Shown: positions 41,872 through 51,695, counted from the first letter of the stretch. The stretch: 64,000 nt of DNA from Fictibacillus phosphorivorans (GCF_023715845.1 NZ_JAMBOR010000005.1:62001-126000); one strand, 5' to 3'. Translations and numbers: made by a program. Notes: generated by a model from the sequence alone, not told the origin.

Positions 41872-42207
41872 TTGATAAGTATTGGAGAGCGTATCAAAGA
41901 CCTTCGAATAAACAAAAAAGTAAGTATCTCCACTCTAGCATCCTTATCAGGGATTTCTAAAGGGCACTTAAGCAATATTGAAAACAATAGTTCAAATCCA
42001 TCGGTTTTAATTCTACAAAAACTAGCCCAAGCCTTAGAGGTAAAGGAAGAATATTTATTAACCAATCCTTCTGAAAAACTTGATCCCGAATGGGTCGAGT
42101 TAATTCTTCAAGCAAAAAAGGCGGGTTTAAGTATAGAAGAAGTCCGAAACTTTTTAGCATTTGAATCGTGGAAGTGCATTCTAAAGATGCCTTCGAATGA
42201 AACATAA
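41872..42207 (+). CDS. sinR: SinR-type repressor (copy 2)
   Basis: 111 residues, TTG start behind AGAGGGTGA. HTH_3 domain IKDLRINKKVSISTLASLSG with GHLSNIENNSSNPS, then the SinI-contact domain LDPEWVELILQAKKAG. It differs from copy 1 through most of the protein but keeps the same architecture. It follows the exopolysaccharide operon, as copy 1 follows the second matrix operon, and its own upstream region has no GTTCTTT dyad but a GTACAA array. Confidence 0.88.
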   Translation: MISIGERIKDLRINKKVSISTLASLSGISKGHLSNIENNSSNPSVLILQKLAQALEVKEEYLLTNPSEKLDPEWVELILQAKKAGLSIEEVRNFLAFESWKCILKMPSNET

Positions 42208-42240
42208 AAAAGAGCAACCGTTAAAGGAAGCTCTTTTTTA
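42205..42240 (+). terminator. Terminator after sinR copy 2
   Basis: AAAAAAGAGC (42205-42214) pairs with GCTCTTTTTT (42230-42239). It also faces the convergent SDR gene. Confidence 0.85.
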
Positions 42241-42251
42241 CTTTGCTATTT

Positions 42252-43118
42252 TTATCCGTTCACAACTTTACCGCCGTTAATATGAATCATCTGTCCTGAA
42301 ACGTAAGAAGAATCCTCACTAGCTAGATACACATATGCAGGAGCTAGTTCTTCCGGCTGTCCCGGACGGCCCATCGGCGTATCTTTACCGAACTGCTCAA
42401 CTTTATCTGCAGAGAACGTTGAAGGAATAAGCGGTGTCCAGATCGGACCTGGTGCGATTCCGTTAACGCGGATACCCTTTTTCACAAGGTTATTGGACAA
42501 TGAGCGCGTAAACGATACGATAGCACCCTTCGTTGAAGCATAATCGATAAGCTCCGGATGACCTTGATACGCTGTGATCGATGCTGTATTAATGATGCTG
42601 CTTCCTTGTTTCAGATGAGGAAGAGCCGCTTTTGTTAAATGGAACATCGAGAATATGTTGGTGCGGAACGTTTTCTCAAGTTGTTCAGCAGTAATATCTT
42701 CAAAGTTCTGTTGTGGATGCTGTTCTGCTGCATTGTTCACAAGAACGTCGAGTCCACCAAATGAACCAACGACATCGCGAACGGCTTGCTCACAGAATGA
42801 TTCATCTCCCACATCACCGCGAATCAACAGACATTGAGCGCCTTCTTCTTCAATTTGCTTTTTCGTTTCTTCTGCATCACCGGTTTCTTCTAAGTAAACG
42901 ATCGCTACATTCGCGCCTTCTTTTGCAAAAGCGATAGCAGCTGCTTTACCGATTCCGCTATCTCCGCCAGTGATCAGCGTCGACTTGCCTTTCAATTTAC
43001 CGCTGCCTTGATATCTTGGGCTTTCTGATTGAGGTTTTGGTGTCATTTCCGATTCTACACCAGGCTGTTGATTTTGATGCTGTGCAGGTTGTCCTGTTGG
43101 ATGACTTTGGTTAGACAT
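42252..43118 (-). CDS. SDR-family oxidoreductase, stress-type
   Basis: 288 residues. A Gln/Pro-rich start (HPTGQPAQHQNQQPG) leads to the Rossmann motif TLITGGDSGIGKAAAIAFAK, then NNAAEQHPQ, catalytic Ser in IINTASITAYQG and YASTKGA (Tyr-x-x-x-Lys), and the C-terminal YVSGQMIHINGG. This long-N-terminal type is frequent in bacilli as a general-stress oxidoreductase. Substrate unknown. AAAGGAGTGA precedes ATG 43118. Confidence 0.88.
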   Translation of the reverse strand: MSNQSHPTGQPAQHQNQQPGVESEMTPKPQSESPRYQGSGKLKGKSTLITGGDSGIGKAAAIAFAKEGANVAIVYLEETGDAEETKKQIEEEGAQCLLIRGDVGDESFCEQAVRDVVGSFGGLDVLVNNAAEQHPQQNFEDITAEQLEKTFRTNIFSMFHLTKAALPHLKQGSSIINTASITAYQGHPELIDYASTKGAIVSFTRSLSNNLVKKGIRVNGIAPGPIWTPLIPSTFSADKVEQFGKDTPMGRPGQPEELAPAYVYLASEDSSYVSGQMIHINGGKVVNG

Positions 43119-43351
43119 TATTTAATCACTCCTTTTTAATCTCTCATAACTCCTTTCTTCCCATCTCACAACTGAATAAACATGATTGCCTAGTTTTTTT
43201 CACTAGGGAGTCTCGTGTGATTCCCTCGTTCCTTCGTTTAAGATGTATATTTCTGGGCTAAACATAGTGTAGTAGAAGCAATGTATAATGTTTGAAATAA
43301 AAGTATGAAGTACTATAAAGTAGAGACATTACTATTCCGGAGGTGTGCGCG

Positions 43352-43651
43352 TTGAAAAATGTGATTGTCGTATGTGAAGCGGGTATTTCAACAAGTCTAT
43401 TAGTGAAAAAACTAAACGAATTAGCACAAGAGAACGAAGAAACGTTCAATATCCATTCAAAGAGCACCGAAGAAGGGTTGGATTATGTGAAAAAAGAGCC
43501 GGTGGATGCGGTTCTTCTTGTCCCACAGATCCATCATAAAGAGAAGGAATACAAGGAAGTTACCAACGGCAAAGTGCTTAAGGTTTCCGTAAATGACTAT
43601 AACAATATGAATGCTTACAGTATCTTTGAGCAATTGAACGAGGCGATATGA
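43352..43651 (+). CDS. PTS enzyme IIB, lactose/cellobiose type (orphan)
   Basis: TTG 43352 is six bases after GGAGGTG; the in-frame GTG at 43343 is part of that site. The 99-residue protein starts MKNVIVVCEAGISTSLLVKK; Cys8 is the phospho-cysteine position. IIB takes phosphate from IIA and passes it to sugar held by IIC. It overlaps the IIA gene by four bases, but no IIC lies anywhere in the window. Confidence 0.85.
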   Translation: MKNVIVVCEAGISTSLLVKKLNELAQENEETFNIHSKSTEEGLDYVKKEPVDAVLLVPQIHHKEKEYKEVTNGKVLKVSVNDYNNMNAYSIFEQLNEAI

Positions 43652-43968
43652 AAACGGACGTCGATATCACTTCATTTATGCCTCTAATCACGGAATCGGC
43701 TCAAGCGAAAAAGCATGCCTTTGAAGCTTTGAACTGTGCGAAAGAGGGAGATCAAGAAGGGTACAACGAAAAAATAGCCCTCTCCAAGGAGTTTCTGCTC
43801 GCAGCTCATAAAGAACAGACGAATGTTTTAAGTTTGAACGCGAGGGAAGAAGAGGTTCCAGTCACCGTCTATTTAATCCATGCGATGGATCATGTTTCAA
43901 ATGCTCAAATGGTTCATGATCTGGTTAAGGAATTAGCAGAGCTCCATCTAAACAAATGTTTAACGTAA
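43648..43968 (+). CDS. PTS enzyme IIA, lactose/cellobiose type (orphan)
   Basis: 106 residues, all helical, with the active-site region YLIHAMDHVSNAQMV; the histidine in IHAMDH corresponds to the phosphorylated residue of LacF/CelC (HAQDH). The usual gene order with a IIC is missing. The pair may work with a distant IIC or serve in regulation. Confidence 0.82.
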   Translation: MKTDVDITSFMPLITESAQAKKHAFEALNCAKEGDQEGYNEKIALSKEFLLAAHKEQTNVLSLNAREEEVPVTVYLIHAMDHVSNAQMVHDLVKELAELHLNKCLT

Positions 43969-43970
43969 AC

Positions 43971-44008
43971 AAAAGGACTGTCCGGAATTCATCCGGACAG
44001 TCCTTTTT
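43971..44008. terminator. Bidirectional terminator between PTS and tautomerase genes
   Basis: GGACTGTCCGGA faces TCCGGACAGTCC across ATTCA, with A and T runs on the two sides. Confidence 0.9.
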
Positions 44009-44012
44009 AAGA

Positions 44013-44405
44013 TTAAGATAGATCTCCAGTCAAGAATTGAGCCTTCCCTCCACCGAAGCTCCAGTCATTATCACCGTTAGACGAGATGGATATCATTAAA
44101 TCAGATGGTTTGATATTACACTTTTCATCCAGATTCTTCGCCAGGTTTTCATAGAATTTCGTAATCTGTTCTTTCGTTCTTTCTCTAGAAATCATATGAA
44201 TCAAGAGAAAGTCGTCTGTTCGTTCAAACCCGAGACCTGTGTCCTCCATAATCATCTGATATTTTTTATGTTCATGGACGAGTTGATAACGATCACTTGC
44301 AGGGACTTCAAAGGCATCGACCATGACCTCATGGGTCACATCGAGGATCTGCTTGATCTCTTTTTCGTCTTTGCCTTCATATAGATGAAATTTTAATAGT
44401 GGCAT
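44013..44405 (-). CDS. Tautomerase-superfamily protein (YrdN/malonate-semialdehyde-decarboxylase-like)
   Basis: 130 residues starting MPLLKFHLYEGKDEKEIKQI, so Pro1 is available as the catalytic base after Met removal. The length is that of the fused double-unit tautomerases, with LIHMISRERTKEQI in the second half and a short C-terminal WSFGGGKAQF. Physiological substrate unknown. It lies between iolR and the PTS pair on the iolR strand. Confidence 0.8.
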   Translation of the reverse strand: MPLLKFHLYEGKDEKEIKQILDVTHEVMVDAFEVPASDRYQLVHEHKKYQMIMEDTGLGFERTDDFLLIHMISRERTKEQITKFYENLAKNLDEKCNIKPSDLMISISSNGDNDWSFGGGKAQFLTGDLS

Positions 44406-44420
44406 CTTTTTTTCTCCTCT

Positions 44421-45179
44421 CTATAATAGAACGATATTTGTACCAGATTCTTTAATGGCACTTACGTATGTCTCGTCAAGCGCAGCATTTGTCACGATGG
44501 TATGGAGATTCTCCAAATCACAATAGGTGTACAAGGAAGTCTTACCGAATTTCGTATAGTCGATCAATAGATAGACGTTCTGGGCTCGTTTACATACGAG
44601 TTTTTTAATCCTATTCTCGAACAAGTCTGAATTCGTCGCTCCATTATCAAGGGAAAATGCGGTTGCGGCCATGAATGCTTTATTGATATTAAACTTGCTT
44701 ATGGTCAGGTCATCGGAGATACCGATAAAGGATTTCGTTGATCTTTTATAGGTTTCCCCGATGGTGATCAAGTTAACATGAGGAAATTTAACTGCCTTAT
44801 TAATGACTTCTAAACTATTCGTGATTAATGTGAATTCGATCTCCTCATCCAATTGATCAAGAACAAAGTGTGTCGTCGTACCAGAGTCCAAATAAACGAT
44901 GTCATGCTCTTGGATATATTGACCACAATGCTGACCGATCTCCTTTTTCTCGTTTAATAGGCTAATGTTCCGGTCTTCATAGTCTCTTGTAGCATGGTTG
45001 TTTTTATTATAAACAACCCCTCCATATACCTTCTTAATCGTTGAAGATTTAGCTAATTCATTGATATCTCGTCTAATGGTGTTTAATGAGACATTAAAAT
45101 GTTCTTTCAACTCTTCTAACGATGCCTCATGCTTGTCTTTTAAGTATTCTTCTATTCTAGTAATTCGTTTAACCTTCAT
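44421..45179 (-). CDS. iolR: DeoR-family repressor of inositol catabolism
   Basis: ATG 45179, eight bases after AAGGGGG, is chosen over GTG 45188. The 252-residue protein has the DeoR winged helix (RIEEYLKDKHEASLEELKEH, then NTIRRDINEL and KKVYGGVVY) and a sugar-isomerase-like sensor domain with DSGTTTHFVLDQL. IolR represses iol genes until 2-deoxy-5-keto-gluconate 6-phosphate binds. It is divergent from iolA, with a perfect dyad in between at 45274. Confidence 0.9.
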   Translation of the reverse strand: MKVKRITRIEEYLKDKHEASLEELKEHFNVSLNTIRRDINELAKSSTIKKVYGGVVYNKNNHATRDYEDRNISLLNEKKEIGQHCGQYIQEHDIVYLDSGTTTHFVLDQLDEEIEFTLITNSLEVINKAVKFPHVNLITIGETYKRSTKSFIGISDDLTISKFNINKAFMAATAFSLDNGATNSDLFENRIKKLVCKRAQNVYLLIDYTKFGKTSLYTYCDLENLHTIVTNAALDETYVSAIKESGTNIVLL

Positions 45180-45273
45180 GAAGCACACCCCCTTATTCCT
45201 TCTGCATTTTCACTGGACTTTTTGTCTATAGTGAAATATTCGCGATATGTATGTAGTCACATTGTAGCACAAT

Positions 45274-45294
45274 TTTTGGTTAATAACACCAAAA
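45274..45294. promoter_or_regulatory. Candidate IolR operator
   Basis: TTTTGGT and ACCAAAA form a perfect inverted pair around TAATAAC in the iolR-iolA gap. Confidence 0.55.
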
Positions 45295-45338
45295 TAGAAT
45301 AAAAAATAATCAAAAGTTACTCAAAAGATATTTAACAC

Positions 45339-45367
45339 TTGACTAACATGTGAATGATTGATAACCT
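45339..45367 (+). promoter_or_regulatory. Promoter of the iol operon
   Basis: TTGACT (45339-45344), 17-nt spacer and TAACCT (45362-45367). The -10 box is poor. Confidence 0.45.
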
Positions 45368-45400
45368 TTGGGACATAACTTAAATCAATATTCTGAATTC

Positions 45401-45414
45401 TGAAAACGGTTACC
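45401..45414. promoter_or_regulatory. Candidate cre site for CcpA
   Basis: TGAAAACGGTTACC fits the catabolite-responsive element form closely, and it lies between promoter and iolA start, a roadblock position. Confidence 0.6.
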
Positions 45415-45432
45415 TAAGGGAGGATGTAAAAT

Positions 45433-46923
45433 ATGTCAAACGTACAAACATTAAAAGAAGTCAAAGTCTTAAAAAACTATATCAACGGTCAATGGGTAGA
45501 AAGTAAAAGCAATGAAACCATTGATGTATATAACCCGGCTACAAAAGAAGTTATGGCCAAGGTGCCGCTATCAACGAGAGAGGAACTCGATCAAGCTGCT
45601 CAGGTTGCTGCAGACACGTTCCATGAGTGGAAAAATGTCGCTGTACCAAAAAGAGCTCGTATTCTATTCAAGTTTCAACAATTGCTGTTAGACAACAAAG
45701 AGGAACTAGCTGAGATCATTACAAAAGAAAACGGAAAGAGCCTAAAAGAATCACTTGGTGAAGTTCAACGCGGAATTGAAAATGTTGAATTTGCGGCAGG
45801 CGCACCAAGTCTGATGATGGGTGATTCCTTACCATCTATCGCAACAGATATCGAAGGAACCAACTACCGTTATCCTGTCGGTGTTGTCGGTGGGATTACA
45901 CCGTTCAACTTTCCGATGATGGTACCTTGCTGGATGTTCCCGATGGCGATCGCAACAGGTAACACATTCGTCTTGAAGCCATCTGAAAAAACGCCATTGC
46001 TTATCGAGAAAATCGTAGAACTATTAGAAGCTTCCGGATTGCCAGCTGGCGTATTCAACGTAGTGAACGGCGCCCACGATGTAGTAAACGGCATTCTTGA
46101 AAATGAACACATTAAAGCGATCTCCTTTGTCGGTTCAAAACCAGTCGGAGAGTATGTGTATAAAAAAGGTACAGACAACCTTAAGCGTGTACAAGCCCTT
46201 ACGGGAGCGAAAAACCATACGATCGTGCTTAACGATGCGAACGTGGATCAAGCTGTGAAAGAAGTGATCGGTGCAGCATTCGGTTCAGCGGGCGAGCGTT
46301 GTATGGCGGCTGCTGTCATCACGGTAGAAGAAGGAATCTATGAGGAGTTTACGCAGAAACTCAAAACAGAAGCTGAAAACATCCGAATGGGTAACGGTCT
46401 TGATGATGGTGTATTCTTAGGACCTGTTATTCGAGAAGAGAACAAGGAGCGTACGATCCAATACATAGAAGAAGGGGAAAAAGAAGGTGCTAAACTTCTT
46501 CTGGATGGACGTGAAAGAAGCTCAGATGATGGTTACTTTGTAGGACCGACGATCTTTGAAGATGTAAAAACAGATATGAAGATTTGGAAAGACGAAATCT
46601 TTGCTCCTGTGTTGTCAGTCGTGAAGGTGAAAAACCTAAAAGAGGGGATTAAAGTCGCGAATCAGTCAGAATTTGCGAATGGTGCATGCCTATTCACGGA
46701 TAGTGCTTCAAGCGTTCGTTACTTCCGTGAAAACATCGATGCAGGTATGTTAGGAATCAACCTTGGAGTTCCTGCTCCGATGGCGATCTTCCCGTTCTCC
46801 GGATGGAAGTCTTCGTTCTTTGGCTCCCTTCATGCAAACGGAAAAGATGGTGTGGAGTTCTACACGAGAAAGAAAGTAGTTACAGCACGTCATCAGGAAC
46901 CAGAATTTTCTGAGGAGGGGTAA
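45433..46923 (+). CDS. iolA: Methylmalonate-semialdehyde / malonate-semialdehyde dehydrogenase
   Basis: 496 residues of the CoA-acylating aldehyde dehydrogenase family: [12 protein letters not shown] start, [20 protein letters not shown], the catalytic cysteine in [14 protein letters not shown] and [11 protein letters not shown] near the end. It converts malonate semialdehyde, the end product of inositol breakdown, to acetyl-CoA and carbon dioxide. First gene of the operon, ribosome site AAGGGAGG. Confidence 0.95.
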   Translation: MSNVQTLKEVKVLKNYINGQWVESKSNETIDVYNPATKEVMAKVPLSTREELDQAAQVAADTFHEWKNVAVPKRARILFKFQQLLLDNKEELAEIITKENGKSLKESLGEVQRGIENVEFAAGAPSLMMGDSLPSIATDIEGTNYRYPVGVVGGITPFNFPMMVPCWMFPMAIATGNTFVLKPSEKTPLLIEKIVELLEASGLPAGVFNVVNGAHDVVNGILENEHIKAISFVGSKPVGEYVYKKGTDNLKRVQALTGAKNHTIVLNDANVDQAVKEVIGAAFGSAGERCMAAAVITVEEGIYEEFTQKLKTEAENIRMGNGLDDGVFLGPVIREENKERTIQYIEEGEKEGAKLLLDGRERSSDDGYFVGPTIFEDVKTDMKIWKDEIFAPVLSVVKVKNLKEGIKVANQSEFANGACLFTDSASSVRYFRENIDAGMLGINLGVPAPMAIFPFSGWKSSFFGSLHANGKDGVEFYTRKKVVTARHQEPEFSEEG

Positions 46924-46926
46924 ATC

Positions 46927-47745
46927 GTGGCTGATCTCTTATATAAGAAAAAAGAATTAAAGTTATCCGAAGGGGTAACTTTAATTCAGGATTTAAACAA
47001 AGCGAATACAGATCTTGAATACGTACAATTCAAGGTCATCCAAATGAAAGAGGGTGCCCAGTATGAAGAGCACCTGAAAGATACTGAATTATGTGCGGTA
47101 GTCCTGACAGGAAACCTGGATGTTGAGGTCGATGGAGAAACTTACTCAGACCTCGGCACGCGAGAATCCGTGTTTGATAAGAAACCGACGGATAGCATCT
47201 ATGTTCCTTCTACCAAAACTATTAAAGTGAAATCGAATAAACAAGCAAAACTAGCTCTATGTTACTCAAACTCTACGAAAGTGTTGGACACGAAGGTGAT
47301 CCGTGCGGAAGACAATGATATTGAAGAACGAGGGAAGTACGCCAATCAAAGGCTCGTACACAATATCCTGCCAGACGATGTGGACATTCCCGAAAACCTT
47401 TTGGTCGTAGAGGTGTATACAGACAGCGGGAACTTCTCTAGTTATCCTCCGCATAAGCATGACCAGGATAACCTCCCTGAAGAATCATTTCTGGAAGAAA
47501 CCTACTATCATGAAGTGAATCCGGAACAAGGTTTTGTCTTCCAGAGGGTGTATACCGATGATCGTGAATTAGATGAAACGATGTCAGTCGAACACCAGGA
47601 TTGTGTATCCGTTCCAAAAGGCTATCATCCGGTAGGCGTCCCCGATGGGTATGACCTTTATTATCTGAACGTTATGGCTGGACCAAAGAGAAAATGGAAG
47701 TTTCATAATGATAAAGATCATGAATGGATCTTGGAGAGGGATTAA
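46927..47745 (+). CDS. iolB: 5-deoxy-glucuronate isomerase
   Basis: 272 residues, GTG start three bases after iolA. Double-cupin IolB features: SSYPPHKHD and EETYYHEVNPEQGFVFQRVY carry metal ligands, and HQDCVSVPKGYHPVG follows. It isomerises 5-deoxy-glucuronate to 2-deoxy-5-keto-gluconate. Stop overlaps the next start (TAATG). Confidence 0.95.
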   Translation: MADLLYKKKELKLSEGVTLIQDLNKANTDLEYVQFKVIQMKEGAQYEEHLKDTELCAVVLTGNLDVEVDGETYSDLGTRESVFDKKPTDSIYVPSTKTIKVKSNKQAKLALCYSNSTKVLDTKVIRAEDNDIEERGKYANQRLVHNILPDDVDIPENLLVVEVYTDSGNFSSYPPHKHDQDNLPEESFLEETYYHEVNPEQGFVFQRVYTDDRELDETMSVEHQDCVSVPKGYHPVGVPDGYDLYYLNVMAGPKRKWKFHNDKDHEWILERD

Positions 47746-48707
47746 TGATGGAAAAACTAGATTTGATTACATTTGGCAGAGCTGCTGTTGATCTGAATGC
47801 GACAGAATATAATCGCCCGATGGAAGAAACGATGACGTTTACAAAATACGTGGGAGGCTCTCCTGCAAATATAGCGATCGGGACTTCTAAATTAGGATTG
47901 AACGTCGGAATGATCGCAAAAGTTTCCGATGACCAGCATGGTAACTTTGTGATCGATTACATGAAAAAATCAGGAGTGGATACAAGCTACATCAAAAAAG
48001 ATACAGAAGGCAGAAAGATCGGTCTGACGTTCACAGAGATCAAAAGTCCGGAAGAGTGCAGTATCTTAATGTATCGCGACAATGCTGCGGACCTATATCT
48101 AAGCGTTTCTGATTTTGATGATGAGTATATCAAGCGTGCCGACACCATCCTGATTTCAGGTACATCATTAAGCCAGTCACCATCAAGAGAAGCGGCACTG
48201 CATGCGGTGGATGTGGCAAAAAGAAACGGTGTTGAAGTGATCTTTGAGCTTGATTACCGTCCGTATACGTGGAAGAGCGAACAGGAGAGCGCAGTCTATA
48301 TGACCACGGTAGCAAGAATGGCAGACATCGTCATCGGAACTAGAGATGAGTTCGATGTGATGGAAAACGGAGAAGGCAACAGTGATGAGGAAACGGTAAA
48401 AGAGCTTTTTGAGCATTCTCCACAATTAATCGTCATCAAGCATGGAGTGAAAGGCTCAAGAGCTTTCACAAAGGATGGAGAAGTCATCGAAGGTACCATC
48501 TACGAAACCAAAGTGTTGAAGACGTTCGGTGCTGGTGACTCTTTTGCCTCAGGTTTCATCTATGCATTGAAAAACGATAAGAGCATTAAAGAAGCTTTAC
48601 AATACGGCAGTGCGGCTGCTTCGATCGTCGTATCCAAACATAGCTCATCAGATGCGATGCCGACAGTCGCAGACATTGAAAATTTAATGAATAGTCACGT
48701 GGGGTGA
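47745..48707 (+). CDS. iolC: 5-dehydro-2-deoxygluconokinase
   Basis: Starts at ATG 47745 or 47748, 4-7 bases after GGAGAGGG; the frame extending upstream to 47724 lies inside iolB. About 320 residues of PfkB/ribokinase family: EYNRPMEETMTFTKYVGGSP at the substrate side and TFGAGDSFASGFIYAL with the catalytic Asp. It phosphorylates 2-deoxy-5-keto-gluconate, producing the IolR inducer. Confidence 0.95.
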   Translation: MMEKLDLITFGRAAVDLNATEYNRPMEETMTFTKYVGGSPANIAIGTSKLGLNVGMIAKVSDDQHGNFVIDYMKKSGVDTSYIKKDTEGRKIGLTFTEIKSPEECSILMYRDNAADLYLSVSDFDDEYIKRADTILISGTSLSQSPSREAALHAVDVAKRNGVEVIFELDYRPYTWKSEQESAVYMTTVARMADIVIGTRDEFDVMENGEGNSDEETVKELFEHSPQLIVIKHGVKGSRAFTKDGEVIEGTIYETKVLKTFGAGDSFASGFIYALKNDKSIKEALQYGSAAASIVVSKHSSSDAMPTVADIENLMNSHVG

Positions 48708-48713
48708 TTTTTA

Positions 48714-50633
48714 ATGGCCAATACGATTAAATGTACAACTGCTCAAGCACTTATTAAATTTTTGAACAACCAATATATTCATTTTGACGGCGAAGAACAT
48801 AAGTTTGTCGAAGGTGTTTTTAATATCTTCGGGCATGGGAACGTGCTTGGACTGGGTCAGGCTCTCCAGGAAGAGGCCGAAGATCTGAAAGTGATCCAAG
48901 GAAAAAATGAACAAGGGATGGCCCACGCGGCTGTTGCTTTTGCAAAAGAAAACTTCAGAAGAAAAATCTTTGCAGTAACGACTTCGATCGGACCTGGTTC
49001 TGCAAACCTCGTAACCGCCAGTGCAATGGCATTAGCGAATAACCTGCCTGTTTTATTTCTGCCAGGTGACACGTTTGCGTCTCGCCAGCCTGATCCGGTC
49101 TTGCAGCAGGTAGAACACCTTCATAGCCAAAAAATCACGACCAATGATGCATTGCAGCCGGTCTCCCGTTACTGGGATCGAATCGAAAGACCGGAACAGC
49201 TCATGTCAGCACTTCTTCGTGCATTCGAAGTATTAACGAATCCGGAAACAGCAGGTCCGGTCACACTGTCGATCGCTCAGGATGTGCAAGGCGAAGCGTT
49301 TGAATATGATGAGTCCTTCTTTAAGAAACGAGTTCATTATGTAGATCGCGCTGTCCCGTCAGAAGCGTCTCTCGAACGAGCGAAGGAAGCGATTCTTGCT
49401 TCGAAGAAACCGTTGATCGTCGTAGGAGGGGGAGCGAAGTATTCCCTTGCAGGTCAAGCAATCGCTGAATTTTCAACGAAATACAAAGTGGCACTAGCGG
49501 AAACACAAGCAGGGAAATCCACTGTTTCATCTGATCACCCTTATAACATGGGAGGAATCGGAGTCACAGGAACGTTAGCTGCCAACAAGGCTGCAAAAGA
49601 AGCGGACTTAATCATAGGGATCGGGACACGCTATACCGATTTCACCTCCGCTTCCAAAACGGCGTTCAATTTTAATGAGTCTACATTTATCAATATCAAT
49701 GTCAGCAGAATGCAGGCGTATAAGATGGATGCTATCCAACTTGTAGGTGATGCGAAAGAGACCGTTGAACGTCTCCATTCATTGTTGGACGGTTATGAAA
49801 GCGAATTTGGCGAAAAGCTGGAAAGCTATAAGAATGAATGGCTGGATGAACGAAAAAGACTGGCTGAAATTGCAGTCGACTTTGATAATGATGCGTATCA
49901 GCCGGAAATCAGTGATGCTTTTGGCCGTGAAAAACTGAAGGAATACGCAGAAACATTAGAAACGACTTACCCTCAAACGAATGCATTGATCAAAGTTAAT
50001 GATCTGATCGATCCTTCGAGTTATGTGATTACTTCTGCAGGTTCACTGCCTGGGGACATGCACCGGTTATGGAATCCGACTGTGGAGAACACCTATCATG
50101 TCGAATATGGTTATTCCACAATGGGATATGAAGTCGCGGGTGCGTTAGGCGTAAAAATCGCTCATCCTAATAAAGAAGTCTATAGCATCGTTGGGGACGG
50201 GAGCTTCTTAATGCTTCATACCGAAATGGTGACCGCTCTTCAATATGGCTACAAGATAAACATCGTACTCTTTGATAACTCTGGCTTTGGCTGTATCAAC
50301 AACCTTCAGATGGGTCATGGTGGCGACAGCTACTGCACAGAGTTCACGAAAGCGGATGGGAGTATCTTGAACGTAGATTATGCGAAAGTAGCTGAAGGAT
50401 ATGGCTTTGATACGTTCAAAGTGAAAAATGATCAGGAATTAGAAGAAGCGATCCAACAAGCCAAACAAAGTGAAAATTCCACATTGATTGAGATAAAAGT
50501 ACTGCCTAAGACGATGACAGATGGCTATGAGAGTTTCTGGAATGTAGGGATCTCCGAACATTCCGCAAAAGAAACGGTTTTGAGTAAAGCCAAAGAAGTC
50601 GTCGACATGAGAAGTAAAGCCAAACAATACTAA
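48714..50633 (+). CDS. iolD: 3D-(3,5/4)-trihydroxycyclohexane-1,2-dione hydrolase
   Basis: 639 residues of the thiamine-diphosphate enzyme family: glutamate in VIQGKNEQGMAHAAVAFAKE, the central domain with VGGGAKYSL, and the diphosphate motif VGDGSFLMLHTEM to DNSGFGCINNLQM. Opens the ring of the inosose dehydration product to 5-deoxy-glucuronate. Length normal. Confidence 0.95.
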   Translation: MANTIKCTTAQALIKFLNNQYIHFDGEEHKFVEGVFNIFGHGNVLGLGQALQEEAEDLKVIQGKNEQGMAHAAVAFAKENFRRKIFAVTTSIGPGSANLVTASAMALANNLPVLFLPGDTFASRQPDPVLQQVEHLHSQKITTNDALQPVSRYWDRIERPEQLMSALLRAFEVLTNPETAGPVTLSIAQDVQGEAFEYDESFFKKRVHYVDRAVPSEASLERAKEAILASKKPLIVVGGGAKYSLAGQAIAEFSTKYKVALAETQAGKSTVSSDHPYNMGGIGVTGTLAANKAAKEADLIIGIGTRYTDFTSASKTAFNFNESTFININVSRMQAYKMDAIQLVGDAKETVERLHSLLDGYESEFGEKLESYKNEWLDERKRLAEIAVDFDNDAYQPEISDAFGREKLKEYAETLETTYPQTNALIKVNDLIDPSSYVITSAGSLPGDMHRLWNPTVENTYHVEYGYSTMGYEVAGALGVKIAHPNKEVYSIVGDGSFLMLHTEMVTALQYGYKINIVLFDNSGFGCINNLQMGHGGDSYCTEFTKADGSILNVDYAKVAEGYGFDTFKVKNDQELEEAIQQAKQSENSTLIEIKVLPKTMTDGYESFWNVGISEHSAKETVLSKAKEVVDMRSKAKQY

Positions 50634-50663
50634 GAGAAAAAGAATGAGAATAAAAGGAGAGCT

Positions 50664-51695
50664 ATGAAAACAATTAAAATCGGTGTCGCTGGATTAGGCC
50701 GTCTTGGCCTGATCCATGCGGATAATATCTATAACATGAAGCATGTTGAGCTGACCGCGATTTCTAATTTAGATGAAGACGTAAACCGAGAAGTGCAGCA
50801 TACATATAACGTTCCTTATGCTTACACGCAGTATGAAGAAATGGTTAAGAATGAAGAACTGGACGCTGTATGTATTGTGACACCTTCTGGTTTTCATACC
50901 GAACATATTCGATTAGCTCTTGAACATAATCTCCATGTATTCTGCGAAAAGCCGATCGGACTAGACGTAGAAGACATCAAGCGGACATGTACCGCGATCG
51001 AAGAGAGTGATAGGGTATTCCACTTAGGGTTTATGCGTAGGTATGATGCGGATTATGTGTATACGAAAGAAATGATCGATCGTGGAGAGATTGGTGACAT
51101 ATCCATCATCCGTTCTTATGGCATCGATCCGATTTCTGGACTCGACAGCTTTGTGAAATTCGCGAGAAAGAGCCCAAGCGGCGGAATTTTCTTAGATATG
51201 AGTGTTCATGACATCGATGTCGTTCGCTGGTTTACGAACTCAGAGATTCAAAAAGTGTGGGCGACTGGTAACAATAAAGCGGCTCCTGAACTGGATGAAT
51301 TGAATGAAGTGGAAATCGGCACTGTGACGATGCACCTTGAGAATAATGTAACCGCTTTTTTAGTAGCGGGACGCACGGCTAGCCACGGATACCATGTGGA
51401 GACAGAGGTGATCGGGACGAAAGGGATGGTCCGGATTGCTGCAACTCCTGATAAAAACAAAGTGACCGTTTTTAATGAAAATGGAGTAGTCAGACCGACG
51501 TCTCAAAGCTTTCCTGAACGTTTCAGAGAGGCATATGTAGAAGAAATCAAAGACTTCGTCAGATGCATCCGCGAACAGACGCAGCCAGAGGTCTCTGCTG
51601 TCGATGGATTAAGAAGCACAGAAGTCGCACTTGCATGCCAAAAGTCCTTCCAAGAGGACAACCTGGTAGAACTTAAATACGAGGTGATGGTCTAA
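50664..51695 (+). CDS. Inositol dehydrogenase-like oxidoreductase (first of two)
   Basis: 343 residues of the Gfo/Idh/MocA family: IGVAGLGRLGLIHADNIYNM, the catalytic lysine in VFCEKPIGL and FLDMSVHDIDVVRWF with Asp and His. It may oxidise a different inositol stereoisomer (scyllo- or D-chiro-) from the second enzyme at 54205; residues do not decide. Its stop overlaps the iolE start. Confidence 0.85.
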   Translation: MKTIKIGVAGLGRLGLIHADNIYNMKHVELTAISNLDEDVNREVQHTYNVPYAYTQYEEMVKNEELDAVCIVTPSGFHTEHIRLALEHNLHVFCEKPIGLDVEDIKRTCTAIEESDRVFHLGFMRRYDADYVYTKEMIDRGEIGDISIIRSYGIDPISGLDSFVKFARKSPSGGIFLDMSVHDIDVVRWFTNSEIQKVWATGNNKAAPELDELNEVEIGTVTMHLENNVTAFLVAGRTASHGYHVETEVIGTKGMVRIAATPDKNKVTVFNENGVVRPTSQSFPERFREAYVEEIKDFVRCIREQTQPEVSAVDGLRSTEVALACQKSFQEDNLVELKYEVMV

